This document shows, in pieces, positions 25,800-33,674 of a stretch of 33,693 nucleotides of DNA; the first letter of the stretch is position 1, and the number at the start of each line of letters is the position of its first letter. This DNA is from an uncultured Chlorobiota bacterium (GTDB taxonomy: Bacteria > Bacteroidota > Ignavibacteria > UBA10030 > UBA6906). The stretch is from assembly GCA_900696645.1 (NCBI GenBank), contig CAADGV010000036.1, positions 1 through 33,693 of the forward strand. The letters run 5' to 3'. The notes under the pieces were generated by a model. It was given only the letters and a program-made list of their open reading frames with translations, was not told where the DNA came from and did no database searches. Both the position numbers and the translations under genes were made by a program.

Positions 25800-28226
25800 A
25801 TGGCAAAGAACACTTCATCCAGATCAATGCGAAAAAGAATTTCACGACGGAATAACGGGCTTTCGTACAAACAACTCCGCTGGCACTGCACACCTGCCGA
25901 CCTCGGTGTTTCCAGTATCGAAGATGCCGCGACGGTGCAGGAGGTTATCGGACAGGATCGCGCATTGCGTGCACTGCGTGTCGGTTTGGAGATGGCGCAT
26001 TTCGGGTACAACATTTTTGTGACCGGCGTTTCCGGAACCGGACGAACAACAACCATCAAACGCCTGCTCCGTGAGTTTGAGCATCAACAGGCGCACTTGA
26101 CGGACAAATGCTATGTTCACAATTTCCGTGATCCCGATGTTCCCCGCCTTATTGTTCTCCCGGCAGGACAAGGCGTCGCATTCAAGAAAGACATCAGCGG
26201 CTTTCTGACCGAACTCATCACACAGATTCCCGCCGCGTTTGAAAGCCGGCGGTACAACGAACAGCGGAAAGCAACGCTTGAACATTTCCAGGAACGGCAG
26301 CGAACAGTGTTGCGCGACCTTGAGCGTAAAGTAAAAGAACGCGGCTTCGAAGTCGTGCAAGTGCAAACCGGACCTGTCACCCGCCCGGAAATTGCGCCTG
26401 TGCTTGACGGCAGCCCCGTTACCATGGACCAGTTTCATGCAAAAGTTGAAGCCGGTGACCTGACAGAAGAAGCATTCGTGCGCATGCAGGCAGACCAGGC
26501 TGAACTTGAGCGGCAGTTGGATAGCGTTATGCGGGAAATGCGCAACATCGAGCGGAAAGCAAAGAAATCCGCCGAACAACTCAACTACAAAGTCGTCGTG
26601 CCCATTGTCGAAGAACTTGTGGATGAGTTGGAGTCGAAATATCCCGCAAGCGGTGTGCATGAATATCTTGTTGATATGAAGCAGCATGTGCTTGACAATC
26701 TTCATCGCTTCTATCAGCGCGAGGAACAGCAGCCTACTGTTCTCGGTATCACTATCCAGAAAGAAGATGATCGGTTCACGGAATTCCAAGTGAACGTCAT
26801 TGTCGACAACAGCGCCGTGGAGGGCAGGCCGATAGTCATCGAAACAAACCCGAGATTCAAGAGCCTTTTCGGCACGATTGAACGGGTTGTCGACCGCAAC
26901 GGTGTGTGGCGGGCTGATTTCACCCAGATCAAAGCAGGCTCGTTGCTGAAGGCGGATGGCGGATATCTCGTCGTGAATGCCATTGATGCGTTGATTGAAC
27001 CCGGCGTCTGGACGACGTTGAAGCGCGTGTTGCGCAACAGTTTGCTCGAAATTCAGCCGCCCGATTACGGCAACTACGGCTCCACGTTTTCGGCGTTGAA
27101 ACCCGAGCCGGTAAAGCTGAACGTAAAAGTCATCATGATCGGGGATGCGTACACCTACAGCTTGCTGTATGAATTGGATGATGACTTCAAGAAGATTTTC
27201 AAGATCCGCTCGGACTTCGATATTGAAATGCCGAACATCCGGAAGTCGATCGACAGCTACGTCTCGTTCATCAAAACAGTATGTCACAACGAGAAGCTGC
27301 TTCCGTTCGATATGAGCGGGATAACCGAAACAGTGGAATACGGCGCCCGTCTTGCAGGCCAGCAGAAGAAACTCTCTACACGCTTTACGATCATCGCCGA
27401 CGTCATCCGTGAATCGAATTACTGGGCGACAAAAGATCAGGCGAAGAGTGTCTCAAACATGCACGTTCGGCGTGCCATTGTCGAGCGGATTGAGCGTGTC
27501 CGCCTTCTTGAAGAAAAGATCCAGGAAATGATCACGGACGGCAGCATTCGCATAGATACCGAGGGCGCGGTGGTCGGCCAGGTGAACGGACTTTCGGTGT
27601 ATGAGATGAGCGGCTACGCGTTCGGCAAACCGTCGCGCATTACGGCGAAAACCTCGATGGGCCGGAGCGGCATCGTCAATATCGAGCGCGAGGCAAAAAT
27701 GAGCGGCCCGACACACGACAAGGGCGTGCTGATTCTCACAGGATATATGAGGGATAAGTACGCAAAGAACAAGCCGCTCGTGTTGAGTGCCAGCATCACG
27801 TTCGAGCAATCGTACGGCGGCGTGGATGGTGACAGCGCCTCATCAACGGAAGTGTACGCATTGCTTTCCAGTCTCTCGGAAATTCCCATACGTCAGGATA
27901 TTGCCGTGACAGGCTCGGTTGATCAGCACGGCAACATTCAACCCATCGGCGGCGTGAATCAGAAGATCGAGGGGTTCTTCGATGTCTGCAACGTACGCGG
28001 GCTAACAGGGACGCAAGGCGTTCTCATTCCCTACAACAACGAAAACGACCTGATGCTTCGTCATGATATTGTTGATGCTGTGAAGAGCAAGAAGTTCCAT
28101 ATCTACAGCATCAAAACGATTGATGAAGGGATTGAAATCCTCTTCGGCAAGCCTGCGAGGACTGTACATGCAAAGGTTGACAGGCGATTGCTGCTGTATG
28201 CAAAGAGAGTGAAGAGGTTCGGGTAG
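25800..28226 (+). CDS. LonC-like ATP-dependent (or ATP-independent) Lon-family protease
   Basis: The 808-residue protein matches the AAA_32 plus Lon C-terminal architecture of LonB/LonC-type soluble proteases. The nucleotide-binding loop at 76-84 reads GVSGTGRTT, with Arg at 82 where Walker A usually has Lys. A long helical insertion (about 165-290, many charged residues) follows. The serine-lysine protease dyad is clear: S679 in VDGDSASSTEVYALLSSLS and K722 in GGVNQKIEGFF. The protein has no N-terminal Lon substrate domain and no membrane segment, unlike archaeal LonB. ATG 25800 has GGGGAA 5 nt upstream; an in-frame ATG 14 codons earlier is less likely. It is the last large gene of the plus-strand run, and a toxin-antitoxin pair follows 68 nt after the stop. 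Confidence 0.9.
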   Translation: MAKNTSSRSMRKRISRRNNGLSYKQLRWHCTPADLGVSSIEDAATVQEVIGQDRALRALRVGLEMAHFGYNIFVTGVSGTGRTTTIKRLLREFEHQQAHLTDKCYVHNFRDPDVPRLIVLPAGQGVAFKKDISGFLTELITQIPAAFESRRYNEQRKATLEHFQERQRTVLRDLERKVKERGFEVVQVQTGPVTRPEIAPVLDGSPVTMDQFHAKVEAGDLTEEAFVRMQADQAELERQLDSVMREMRNIERKAKKSAEQLNYKVVVPIVEELVDELESKYPASGVHEYLVDMKQHVLDNLHRFYQREEQQPTVLGITIQKEDDRFTEFQVNVIVDNSAVEGRPIVIETNPRFKSLFGTIERVVDRNGVWRADFTQIKAGSLLKADGGYLVVNAIDALIEPGVWTTLKRVLRNSLLEIQPPDYGNYGSTFSALKPEPVKLNVKVIMIGDAYTYSLLYELDDDFKKIFKIRSDFDIEMPNIRKSIDSYVSFIKTVCHNEKLLPFDMSGITETVEYGARLAGQQKKLSTRFTIIADVIRESNYWATKDQAKSVSNMHVRRAIVERIERVRLLEEKIQEMITDGSIRIDTEGAVVGQVNGLSVYEMSGYAFGKPSRITAKTSMGRSGIVNIEREAKMSGPTHDKGVLILTGYMRDKYAKNKPLVLSASITFEQSYGGVDGDSASSTEVYALLSSLSEIPIRQDIAVTGSVDQHGNIQPIGGVNQKIEGFFDVCNVRGLTGTQGVLIPYNNENDLMLRHDIVDAVKSKKFHIYSIKTIDEGIEILFGKPARTVHAKVDRRLLLYAKRVKRFG

Positions 28227-28241
28227 GCAACGATGAAGTGG

Positions 28242-28270
28242 TTGACTTCGAGAGATTGTTTTGTTACGAT
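28242..28270 (+). promoter_or_regulatory. Candidate sigma-70 promoter of the toxin-antitoxin pair
   Basis: TTGACT (28242-28247), 17 nt, TACGAT (28265-28270). The antitoxin ribosome site AGGAG is at 28282-28286 and its ATG at 28295. The promoter sits entirely between the protease stop and the antitoxin start. Confidence 0.6.
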
Positions 28271-28294
28271 GCAATGAAAAAAGGAGTGTTCAAA

Positions 28295-28537
28295 ATGACA
28301 TCTTCCGACGTACGTGAGGAGTTTCATAAGTTGATTGATACTGTCCAAGACGATAGAATGTTGAAGGATTTCTACGATGCGTTGAATGATGCACGCGGCC
28401 AGAAACGTGACATCTTGGATGATCTTTCAGTTGACCAGCGGGAACGTTTGGAGCAGTCACTCTCCCAGGCAGCTCGTGGCACAACCATTTCTCATGAACA
28501 AATGAAGTCCAAGATTGAAGAATGGCGTACAAAATAA
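28295..28537 (+). CDS. Putative type II antitoxin
   Basis: The 80-residue, highly charged, mainly helical protein (TSSDVREEFHKLIDTVQDD at the start) lies directly upstream of a ParE/RelE-type toxin and overlaps it by 16 nt. ATG 28295 is selected because AGGAG stands 8 nt before it; the open frame extends further upstream without a ribosome site. Antitoxins of this kind neutralise the toxin and usually repress their own promoter. No classical DNA-binding motif is obvious, so the family is not assigned and the role rests on context, size and charge. The C-terminal part (HEQMKSKIEEWRTK) would be the expected toxin-binding region. Confidence 0.78.
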   Translation: MTSSDVREEFHKLIDTVQDDRMLKDFYDALNDARGQKRDILDDLSVDQRERLEQSLSQAARGTTISHEQMKSKIEEWRTK

Positions 28538-28821
28538 CTTGGACGGAAAACGCCGGTTCCGACTTTCAACAAATTCTGACCTACCTGTCCGAAAATTGGC
28601 CGCAAAGCGTAGTAAATGACTTCGTCGAAACGTGCAACCGGAAGATAGGATTGTTGGAAATTGTCCCGCATATCGGCGTCGCCTCCCGGATCAATCCTTC
28701 CGTTAGAAAGCTTCTCATAACCAAACACAATGCGCTGTATTATTCGGTCGTCGGAAACGAAGTGACCCTGCTCGATTTTTTCGACACCCGGCAGGATCCG
28801 TCGAAGGATCCCTTTCAGTAG
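28522..28821 (+). CDS. ParE/RelE-family toxin
   Basis: The 99-residue protein has the ParE/RelE fold signature: an early ITWTENAGSDFQQILTYL strand-helix, a central RKIGLLEIVPHIGVASR segment with the usual N-terminal helix pair, and the terminal strands VRKLLITKHNALYYSV and EVTLLDFFDTRQDP. Members either cleave ribosome-bound mRNA (RelE) or poison gyrase (ParE); the C-terminal FFDTRQDP is ParE/RelE-superfamily typical but does not settle which. ATG 28522 lies inside the antitoxin gene, giving tight coupling. A terminator follows the stop. Confidence 0.87.
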   Translation: MAYKITWTENAGSDFQQILTYLSENWPQSVVNDFVETCNRKIGLLEIVPHIGVASRINPSVRKLLITKHNALYYSVVGNEVTLLDFFDTRQDPSKDPFQ

Positions 28822-28827
28822 ACATTG

Positions 28828-28855
28828 GCCGTACTTAAGTAATCCACGGCTTTTT
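28828..28855 (+). terminator. Intrinsic terminator after the toxin gene
   Basis: GCCGT / ACGGC stem (28828-28832 and 28846-28850) with a 13-nt loop, followed by TTTTT. The stem is short but placed directly after the toxin stop. Confidence 0.55.
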
Positions 28856-28974
28856 CCCTAAAATATCCCTTACTCGCGGTATGTTCCTGCCGCGTGATCT
28901 GACCTATATTTGTCCTCAGTGAACGAGACGCCGTACAGTCTCACAATCTGCAATCAAAAATCACGGAGGATAAC

Positions 28975-30651
28975 ATGACCACGTTTCAAAGACTTCTTTT
29001 CGCTCTCGGAACGCTGTTTCTTGTCGAATTTGCTCTGAGCGACGTTGTGTACAATATCCAGATCAGCCCGAACACCGTTGCGGCTGTGCAATGGAATCAG
29101 AATGTCAACATCACATTCAACTACAAAACATCTGAAGCGGGTGGCGTCAGGATTTTTGCGCGCCCGATGAGCGGCGGCGCGCTGTCGCCCTCGTACGCGG
29201 CTTCAGGCTCGCCGCTGTTTACCGGGAGCGGCTCGGGAAGCCAGTATTTCACAATTACGGCGGGAAATGTTGTCGTAGACAAAATCCGCTTTCAGGTTTG
29301 GAATGCCAATCAAACCTCGCTGATTTTAGAGTTCTACGTTCCGGTGAAGTTCTACTTCGGCACTCACGCCATTACCAACATCCAGATTACGCCGGGAAGC
29401 GCTGCAAGCATGCAACACAACCAGAACGTCAACATTTCTTTCGACTATAAGACAACGCAGGCGAACGGTGTACGCATCTTTCCCCGACCGATGAGCGGCA
29501 ATTCGCTTGCGCCATCGTATGCAGCGTCCGGTTCGCCGTTGTACGCAACAGGAAGCGGCTCGGGGACGGGGTTCTTTACCATCACCAACGGCAACACTCT
29601 TGTTGACGGTATTCGATTTCAAATGTGGGATGCAAACCAGACTGCGTTGTTGTCAGAATTCGTTGTGCCGGTCCGGTTCATGTACGGTGCGCATGCAATT
29701 TCGGACATTGTTGTCTCGCCATCGACACCCAACGGGCTTGTGCTGAATTCCAATGCAAGCATCTCTTTCAACTATCGCACCGGTGAAGCGGGCGGTGTGC
29801 GTATCTTTGCCCGTCCCTTCTCAGGCGGGGCGCTGTCGCCAAGTTATGCGGCATCAGGGTCTCCGTTATATGCCGCAGGAACCGGCAGCGGAACGGGCAC
29901 ATTCACCATTACGAGCGGAAGTGTTTCGGTTGATTCAATCAGGTTTCAGATGTGGAATGCAAACCAGACTGCGTTGCTTCTGGAATGGTTTGTACCTGTC
30001 AGCCTTCATTTTGCATCATCCAGAATCTCCGGCATCAACTTCGATCCTTCATCGCCAGCATACTTCAGCAACGGCGAGCGGGAGAATATGACGTTCAGTT
30101 ACACGAACAATCAGGCGGCTGGCGTGCGGATCTTCGTGCTGCCATTCAACGGCAATGCGCTTGTGTTCAACTCCGGCGTCTCGCCCTCACCCTTGTACAC
30201 CACGGGTTCAGGAGCCGGCTCCGGTTTTGTCACAATCCTGAGCGGATCGGCATTTGTCGATAGAATCCAGTTCAAGATGACGAACGATAATCAATCCACA
30301 ACATATATTGATTGGAAGGTGCCGGTGAAGCTCTACTTCGGCAATCAGACGCTCACGGACGTAAAACCCGTCAGCAGCGAATTGCCGGACAAGTTCACGC
30401 TGGCGCAGAACTATCCGAACCCGTTCAATCCTTCGACGAACATCAGGTTCACTGTGGTCGGGAACGGCCAAACGACACTGAAAGTGTACGACATTCTCGG
30501 CAAGGAAGTGGCAACGCTCGTTCACGGCACTCTGCAGGCCGGAAGCTATGAAGCGACGTTCGACGCCAAGGGTCTGGCAAGCGGCGCGTACATTTACCGG
30601 CTGCAATCGGGAGAGCATGTTGCAGTCAAGCGAATGATCCTGATGAAGTAA
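28975..30651 (+). CDS. Secreted four-repeat protein with T9SS sorting domain
   Basis: The 558-residue protein has a signal peptide (about 1-22) and four tandem repeats of about 108-110 residues (about 25-132, 134-242, 243-350, 351-461). Each runs from a xxIxxSP start through a GVRIF strand, a SYAASGSPL turn, a GSGSG or GTGSG turn, a TIxxGxxxVDxIRFQ strand and an xVPVxxxFG end. The fourth repeat is the most diverged. The last about 90 residues are a type IX secretion sorting domain (LAQNYPNPFNPSTNIRF, ending RMILMK). The repeats look like all-beta, immunoglobulin-like or adhesin-like modules. No enzymatic motif is visible. ATG 28975 has GGAGG upstream. A terminator follows. Probably a surface or released binding protein; ligand unknown. 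Confidence 0.86.
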   Translation: MTTFQRLLFALGTLFLVEFALSDVVYNIQISPNTVAAVQWNQNVNITFNYKTSEAGGVRIFARPMSGGALSPSYAASGSPLFTGSGSGSQYFTITAGNVVVDKIRFQVWNANQTSLILEFYVPVKFYFGTHAITNIQITPGSAASMQHNQNVNISFDYKTTQANGVRIFPRPMSGNSLAPSYAASGSPLYATGSGSGTGFFTITNGNTLVDGIRFQMWDANQTALLSEFVVPVRFMYGAHAISDIVVSPSTPNGLVLNSNASISFNYRTGEAGGVRIFARPFSGGALSPSYAASGSPLYAAGTGSGTGTFTITSGSVSVDSIRFQMWNANQTALLLEWFVPVSLHFASSRISGINFDPSSPAYFSNGERENMTFSYTNNQAAGVRIFVLPFNGNALVFNSGVSPSPLYTTGSGAGSGFVTILSGSAFVDRIQFKMTNDNQSTTYIDWKVPVKLYFGNQTLTDVKPVSSELPDKFTLAQNYPNPFNPSTNIRFTVVGNGQTTLKVYDILGKEVATLVHGTLQAGSYEATFDAKGLASGAYIYRLQSGEHVAVKRMILMK

Positions 30652-30674
30652 TCTCCCCCGCTTCATCAGTCGGT

Positions 30675-30709
30675 GGCTGCCCTGCACCATGGGGCAGCCG
30701 TTTGTGTTT
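30675..30709 (+). terminator. Rho-independent terminator of the four-repeat protein
   Basis: GGCTGCCC / GGGCAGCC stem (30675-30682 and 30692-30699) with a 9-nt loop, followed by GTTTGTGTTT. Confidence 0.8.
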
Positions 30710-30793
30710 GCTGAAGAAGACTATACTCGCGCAACAAATATGACCCACATTGTCATGTATGTGCGTGCAAGATATTCTTTCGTAGATTTTACC

Positions 30794-30822
30794 TTGACTT
30801 TCGCCAAACGATGAGTTATCTT
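30794..30822 (+). promoter_or_regulatory. Candidate sigma-70 promoter upstream of the lipoprotein gene
   Basis: TTGACT (30794-30799), 17 nt, TATCTT (30817-30822): the best consensus match in the window. Confidence 0.6.
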
Positions 30823-30918
30823 GCACCCGTCAAAGACAAAAACGGAATTGCCCACACTGACTAACTGATCGGTTCTTTGATGTAAGGGTGAGTTGAATGC
30901 AGGTGACAAAGCGGAAGG

Positions 30919-30960
30919 ACTCGCCACTCGCCACTCGCCACTCGCCACTCGCCACTCGCG
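30919..30960. repeat. Heptanucleotide tandem repeat (ACTCGCC)n
   Basis: Five perfect head-to-tail copies of ACTCGCC followed by a sixth with one change (ACTCGCG), 42 bp in total. It is intergenic and within the probable leader of the lipoprotein gene at 31083. Confidence 0.95.
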
Positions 30961-31082
30961 AGCGACAGAACCGTCTCTTTTTCTCGAGGAGAAGATGAAT
31001 GTTTGCAACACGCCTTGCTTGTTCTTTGCATATCTTAGCACTACCAGACAAGGAAAAGCGACCATTTTCTAGGAGCAACACG

Positions 31083-32357
31083 ATGACCACGACAATGACG
31101 AGAGCACTACTTCTTCTTCTCACAATTCTTGCGCTTGATTGCAAAGACAAAGGTACAGAACCAACACCCGAGCGTGTGCGCCTGACGCTGATTGACACGG
31201 CAGTACGGGAAGCATACCTGCACATTGCCGTAGCCGCACCTTCGCACAACGAAACACTTGCGCTCCAAAGAAACGGCACAACCGTAATGACGTTTGCCGC
31301 CGTTGCCGATACCAACATTGCCGATACCGCACTCACGCAAACGACAACGTACCTGTACACCGCAACCGTACAAACGCACGAGACGACAGGCAAGAGCAAC
31401 ACCATTGCGGCACAAACGCTTGCGCCGACAAGTCACAACTTCACGTGGCAGACTTTTCTGTTGGGCGATGGCAATGGTAGCGCTCTCTATGATGTTGCTC
31501 TGATTAACGATACGCTGGCGTATGCAGTTGGGGAGATTTACTTGAGCGGGGATCCTCGGCCATACAACCTCGCAAAATGGGATGGACTACAATGGGAGTT
31601 GAAACGAGTGAGCTACATCTTCAGAGGTAATCTTGTTACTGTTCCAATGCGTGGCATCTCAGCATTCTCTGCCACAGACATCTGGTTGGCATCGGGAGAT
31701 GCGGTTCACGGAGATGGCTCGAACTGGATAGGTTATGATATCCGAACTATCGTTGGTAATCAAGGGCTCGCATTCTACCGATGCTGGGGGTTGAATACTA
31801 GTAACATGTACTTCGTTGGTCCACTGGGTTCAATCGCTTATTTCAACGGCACCACATGGCTGCAGCTTGAGAGCGGCACCTCGACCCAGATCAACGATGC
31901 GTGGGGGGTGGTGAACCCTGTGACGGGAAAGGAGGAGGTGTATTGCCCGACAGGGTCGTTCTTCACACCTGGAGATCGTCGAGTTCTCAAAATCAGCGAT
32001 GGCATGCGCGTTGATTCGTTGGCTTCACCTCTGCGAAGGCTTCTTGATGCGGCTTGGACAGGTAGTGGAATCCCGCTGTATGTTGCGGGGGATGGAGTTT
32101 TTCTGCGCGTAGGCGGGAGCTGGAGCGCAGTCGACATCGGCGCGAGCATCTATACGAATGACATTCGCGGGAATACACTCAACGACATTTTCGTAGCCGG
32201 TGATTTTGGGATGATAGGTCACTTCAACGGAGAGAACTGGCAATTGTTCTTTGAAGACATGAATCGTTCATACTACACTATTGCCACAAAGGAAGACGTA
32301 GTGGTGATAGTAGGGGAAGTCAGTTCACGGGGTCTTGTCACAATCGGAAGGAGATAG
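31083..32357 (+). CDS. Putative lipoprotein with N-terminal Ig/Fn3-like and propeller-like regions
   Basis: The 424-residue protein starts with a hydrophobic signal (TRALLLLLTILALDC) whose cysteine at about 17 is followed by KDKGTEP. This is the layout of a Bacteroidota surface lipoprotein, although Asp just before the cysteine is not standard for a lipobox. Residues about 25-115 resemble a fibronectin-III-like module (LTLIDTAVREAYLHI, then TTYLYTATV). From about 120 on, short blocks of the type YDVALINDTLAYAVGE, GISAFSATDIWLAS and IRGNTLNDIFVAGD recur, as in beta-propeller-like proteins that contain an NFTWQTF segment before the first blade. ATG 31083 has AGGAG 8 nt upstream; the frame is open from 30999 but without a start signal. 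Function unknown. Confidence 0.8.
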   Translation: MTTTMTRALLLLLTILALDCKDKGTEPTPERVRLTLIDTAVREAYLHIAVAAPSHNETLALQRNGTTVMTFAAVADTNIADTALTQTTTYLYTATVQTHETTGKSNTIAAQTLAPTSHNFTWQTFLLGDGNGSALYDVALINDTLAYAVGEIYLSGDPRPYNLAKWDGLQWELKRVSYIFRGNLVTVPMRGISAFSATDIWLASGDAVHGDGSNWIGYDIRTIVGNQGLAFYRCWGLNTSNMYFVGPLGSIAYFNGTTWLQLESGTSTQINDAWGVVNPVTGKEEVYCPTGSFFTPGDRRVLKISDGMRVDSLASPLRRLLDAAWTGSGIPLYVAGDGVFLRVGGSWSAVDIGASIYTNDIRGNTLNDIFVAGDFGMIGHFNGENWQLFFEDMNRSYYTIATKEDVVVIVGEVSSRGLVTIGRR

Positions 32358-32480
32358 CCGACCAAGTTGTTGAAGAAATAAATCCCTCTCCCGGAGGTGC
32401 ATCTCCGGAAGAGGGCACAGCAAACGGAGGTGCACTGCATTTGCGCAGCTTGGTCGGCTGCACGGCGCCTTGCCGTTTGC
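32356..32480. repeat. Structured intergenic element with interleaved inverted repeats
   Basis: The element contains AGCCGACCAAG / CTTGGTCGGCT (32356-32366 and 32449-32459) and GCAAACGG / CCGTTTGC (32420-32427 and 32473-32480). These cross in the order A-B-A'-B'. A local hairpin CCTCT-CCGGAG / CTCCGG-AGAGG lies at 32385-32414, and a direct repeat CGGAGGTGCA occurs at 32392 and 32425. It begins at the stop codon of the lipoprotein gene. It could act as terminator, RNA structure or a small dispersed repeat. Confidence 0.6.
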
Positions 32481-32534
32481 ATGTGAATGGTAACCATATT
32501 TCAGTTCTATTTCCATTCATGAAAGGAAGGTACC

Positions 32535-33605
32535 ATGAAACCGACTTTCTTTGTGTTGCTGGCTCTTCTACTGCCCTTCAAAGGGATCGCGCAAGACGCG
32601 GGTGGAAGCATAGCCGTTGACTTCAATGCTTTCACAAGAGTTCCTCCACCATCCGTTTTCGAGTTTCGCGATGAATTGGGAAGGCAGCCGACATTCTATT
32701 GGCACGTGGATTATGATCCGAGTTTCCTCGAAGAGGCGAAACCTGCATTTGAACAGGCAATCCGGATTTGGTCATACTTGCTCCAATCAAGTGTTGCTAT
32801 TCGAATTCATGCAAAACGTGATTCTTTCAGTATGGGCCCAAACATTCTCGCTCAAGCCTATGCGACTAATTTCTTTGTTGATCCCTCCGACTTCACATAT
32901 TATCCGGTTGCACTTGCGGAAGCAAAACGCGTTCAGGAGCTAAATGGTGTGAACTCCGATATCGAAGTGATCGTTGATTCTCGCTACGACGCGCTTTGGT
33001 ACTATGGCTCTGACGGCATCACTCCTCCCGGGAAGTATGATTTTCTCACGGTCATGATGCACGAACTTGCTCATGGGTTTGGATTTGCTCATTCGTTCAG
33101 CGACACTTTGGGAATTGGCCGTCGTGGAGTGGGCCCTCCACCATTACTGCCAATGATCTTTGACAAATTCTGCGGAGTGGGGCCAACCTATCCGAATGCG
33201 AACAATCTTCTGATAAGTCCGAATTACCCGGATTCAAGTGCAGCATTGAGTCAGCAACTGAGATCAAACAACATTCACTTTGTCGGCAGGAACACTTGGG
33301 AAATGCGGGACACCAGTGTGCCGGCTAAACTGTACGCACCGCCCGCTTGGAAAAGGGGGAGCAGCCTAAGTCATTTGGATAGCCTTATGTACGGAACGCC
33401 AGGCAATCGGAATTCACTTATGGTTCCCTATAGAAACAAGGCAGAAGCCGTTCACAGCCCTGGTGAGATTGGACTGGAAATGCTCGAAGATCTCGGTTGG
33501 TGGACGAACAGAATCATAACTTTCACGAAGCCTGTGGCAGGAATAGATATTTCGCTCGGTGATTCGCTGTGTAATGCTTCAACGGAAAATGGACTTTTGG
33601 GGTAG
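32535..33605 (+). CDS. Secreted zinc metalloprotease, metzincin/matrixin-like
   Basis: The 356-residue protein has a signal peptide (about 1-20, ending KGIAQ) and a metzincin zinc site HELAHGFGFAH (H176, E177, H180, H186). A methionine in SLMYGTP about 120 residues later could be the Met-turn. It is probably an exported endopeptidase. ATG 32535 has a strong AAGGAAGG ribosome site. The C terminus ends soon after ITFTKPVAGIDISLGDS with no NYPNPFNP sorting domain, whereas other exported proteins in this window have one, so the 3' end may be truncated. No continuation is seen in the other plus frames before the window edge. Confidence 0.83.
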   Translation: MKPTFFVLLALLLPFKGIAQDAGGSIAVDFNAFTRVPPPSVFEFRDELGRQPTFYWHVDYDPSFLEEAKPAFEQAIRIWSYLLQSSVAIRIHAKRDSFSMGPNILAQAYATNFFVDPSDFTYYPVALAEAKRVQELNGVNSDIEVIVDSRYDALWYYGSDGITPPGKYDFLTVMMHELAHGFGFAHSFSDTLGIGRRGVGPPPLLPMIFDKFCGVGPTYPNANNLLISPNYPDSSAALSQQLRSNNIHFVGRNTWEMRDTSVPAKLYAPPAWKRGSSLSHLDSLMYGTPGNRNSLMVPYRNKAEAVHSPGEIGLEMLEDLGWWTNRIITFTKPVAGIDISLGDSLCNASTENGLLG

Positions 33606-33652
33606 CGTGATTTGTGAACGATGTTCATGACGTTGTAGTTCCAGACTGCCGC

Positions 33653-33674
33653 CGTCGCCTGCAAAGCGGCGACG
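33653..33674. repeat. Hairpin near the right edge of the window
   Basis: CGTCGCC / GGCGACG stem (33653-33659 and 33668-33674) with an 8-nt loop, about 48 nt after the metalloprotease stop. No T-tract follows within the window. Confidence 0.5.

Larger units (their letters stand above)
30710..31082 (+). promoter_or_regulatory. Long leader/intergenic region with promoter and heptamer repeat
   Basis: No gene is supported in these 373 bp. They hold a good sigma-70-type promoter (30794-30822) and a heptamer tandem repeat (30919-30960). A strong ribosome site, AGGAG, lies just before the lipoprotein ATG. If the promoter is used, the lipoprotein mRNA has a leader of about 250 nt containing the repeat. 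Confidence 0.5.

Noticed and set aside
25842-27287. 481-codon minus-strand open frame opposite the LonC-like gene
   Set aside because: It mirrors a conserved protease with complete motifs on the plus strand; the antisense product shows no domain and is rich in Phe, His and Cys as expected from the complement.
28905-28912. TATATTTG, a match to the Bacteroidetes -7 promoter element, upstream of the four-repeat protein
   Set aside because: No TTTG-like -33 element stands at the right distance, and six other upstream regions in the window fit a standard sigma-70 promoter instead. A lone 8-mer in AT-rich DNA is weak evidence.
30830-31405. Minus-strand open frame of 191 codons with a VASGEWR repeat
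   Set aside because: The repeated peptide is only the translation of the ACTCGCC DNA repeat, and the rest overlaps the lipoprotein gene antisense.
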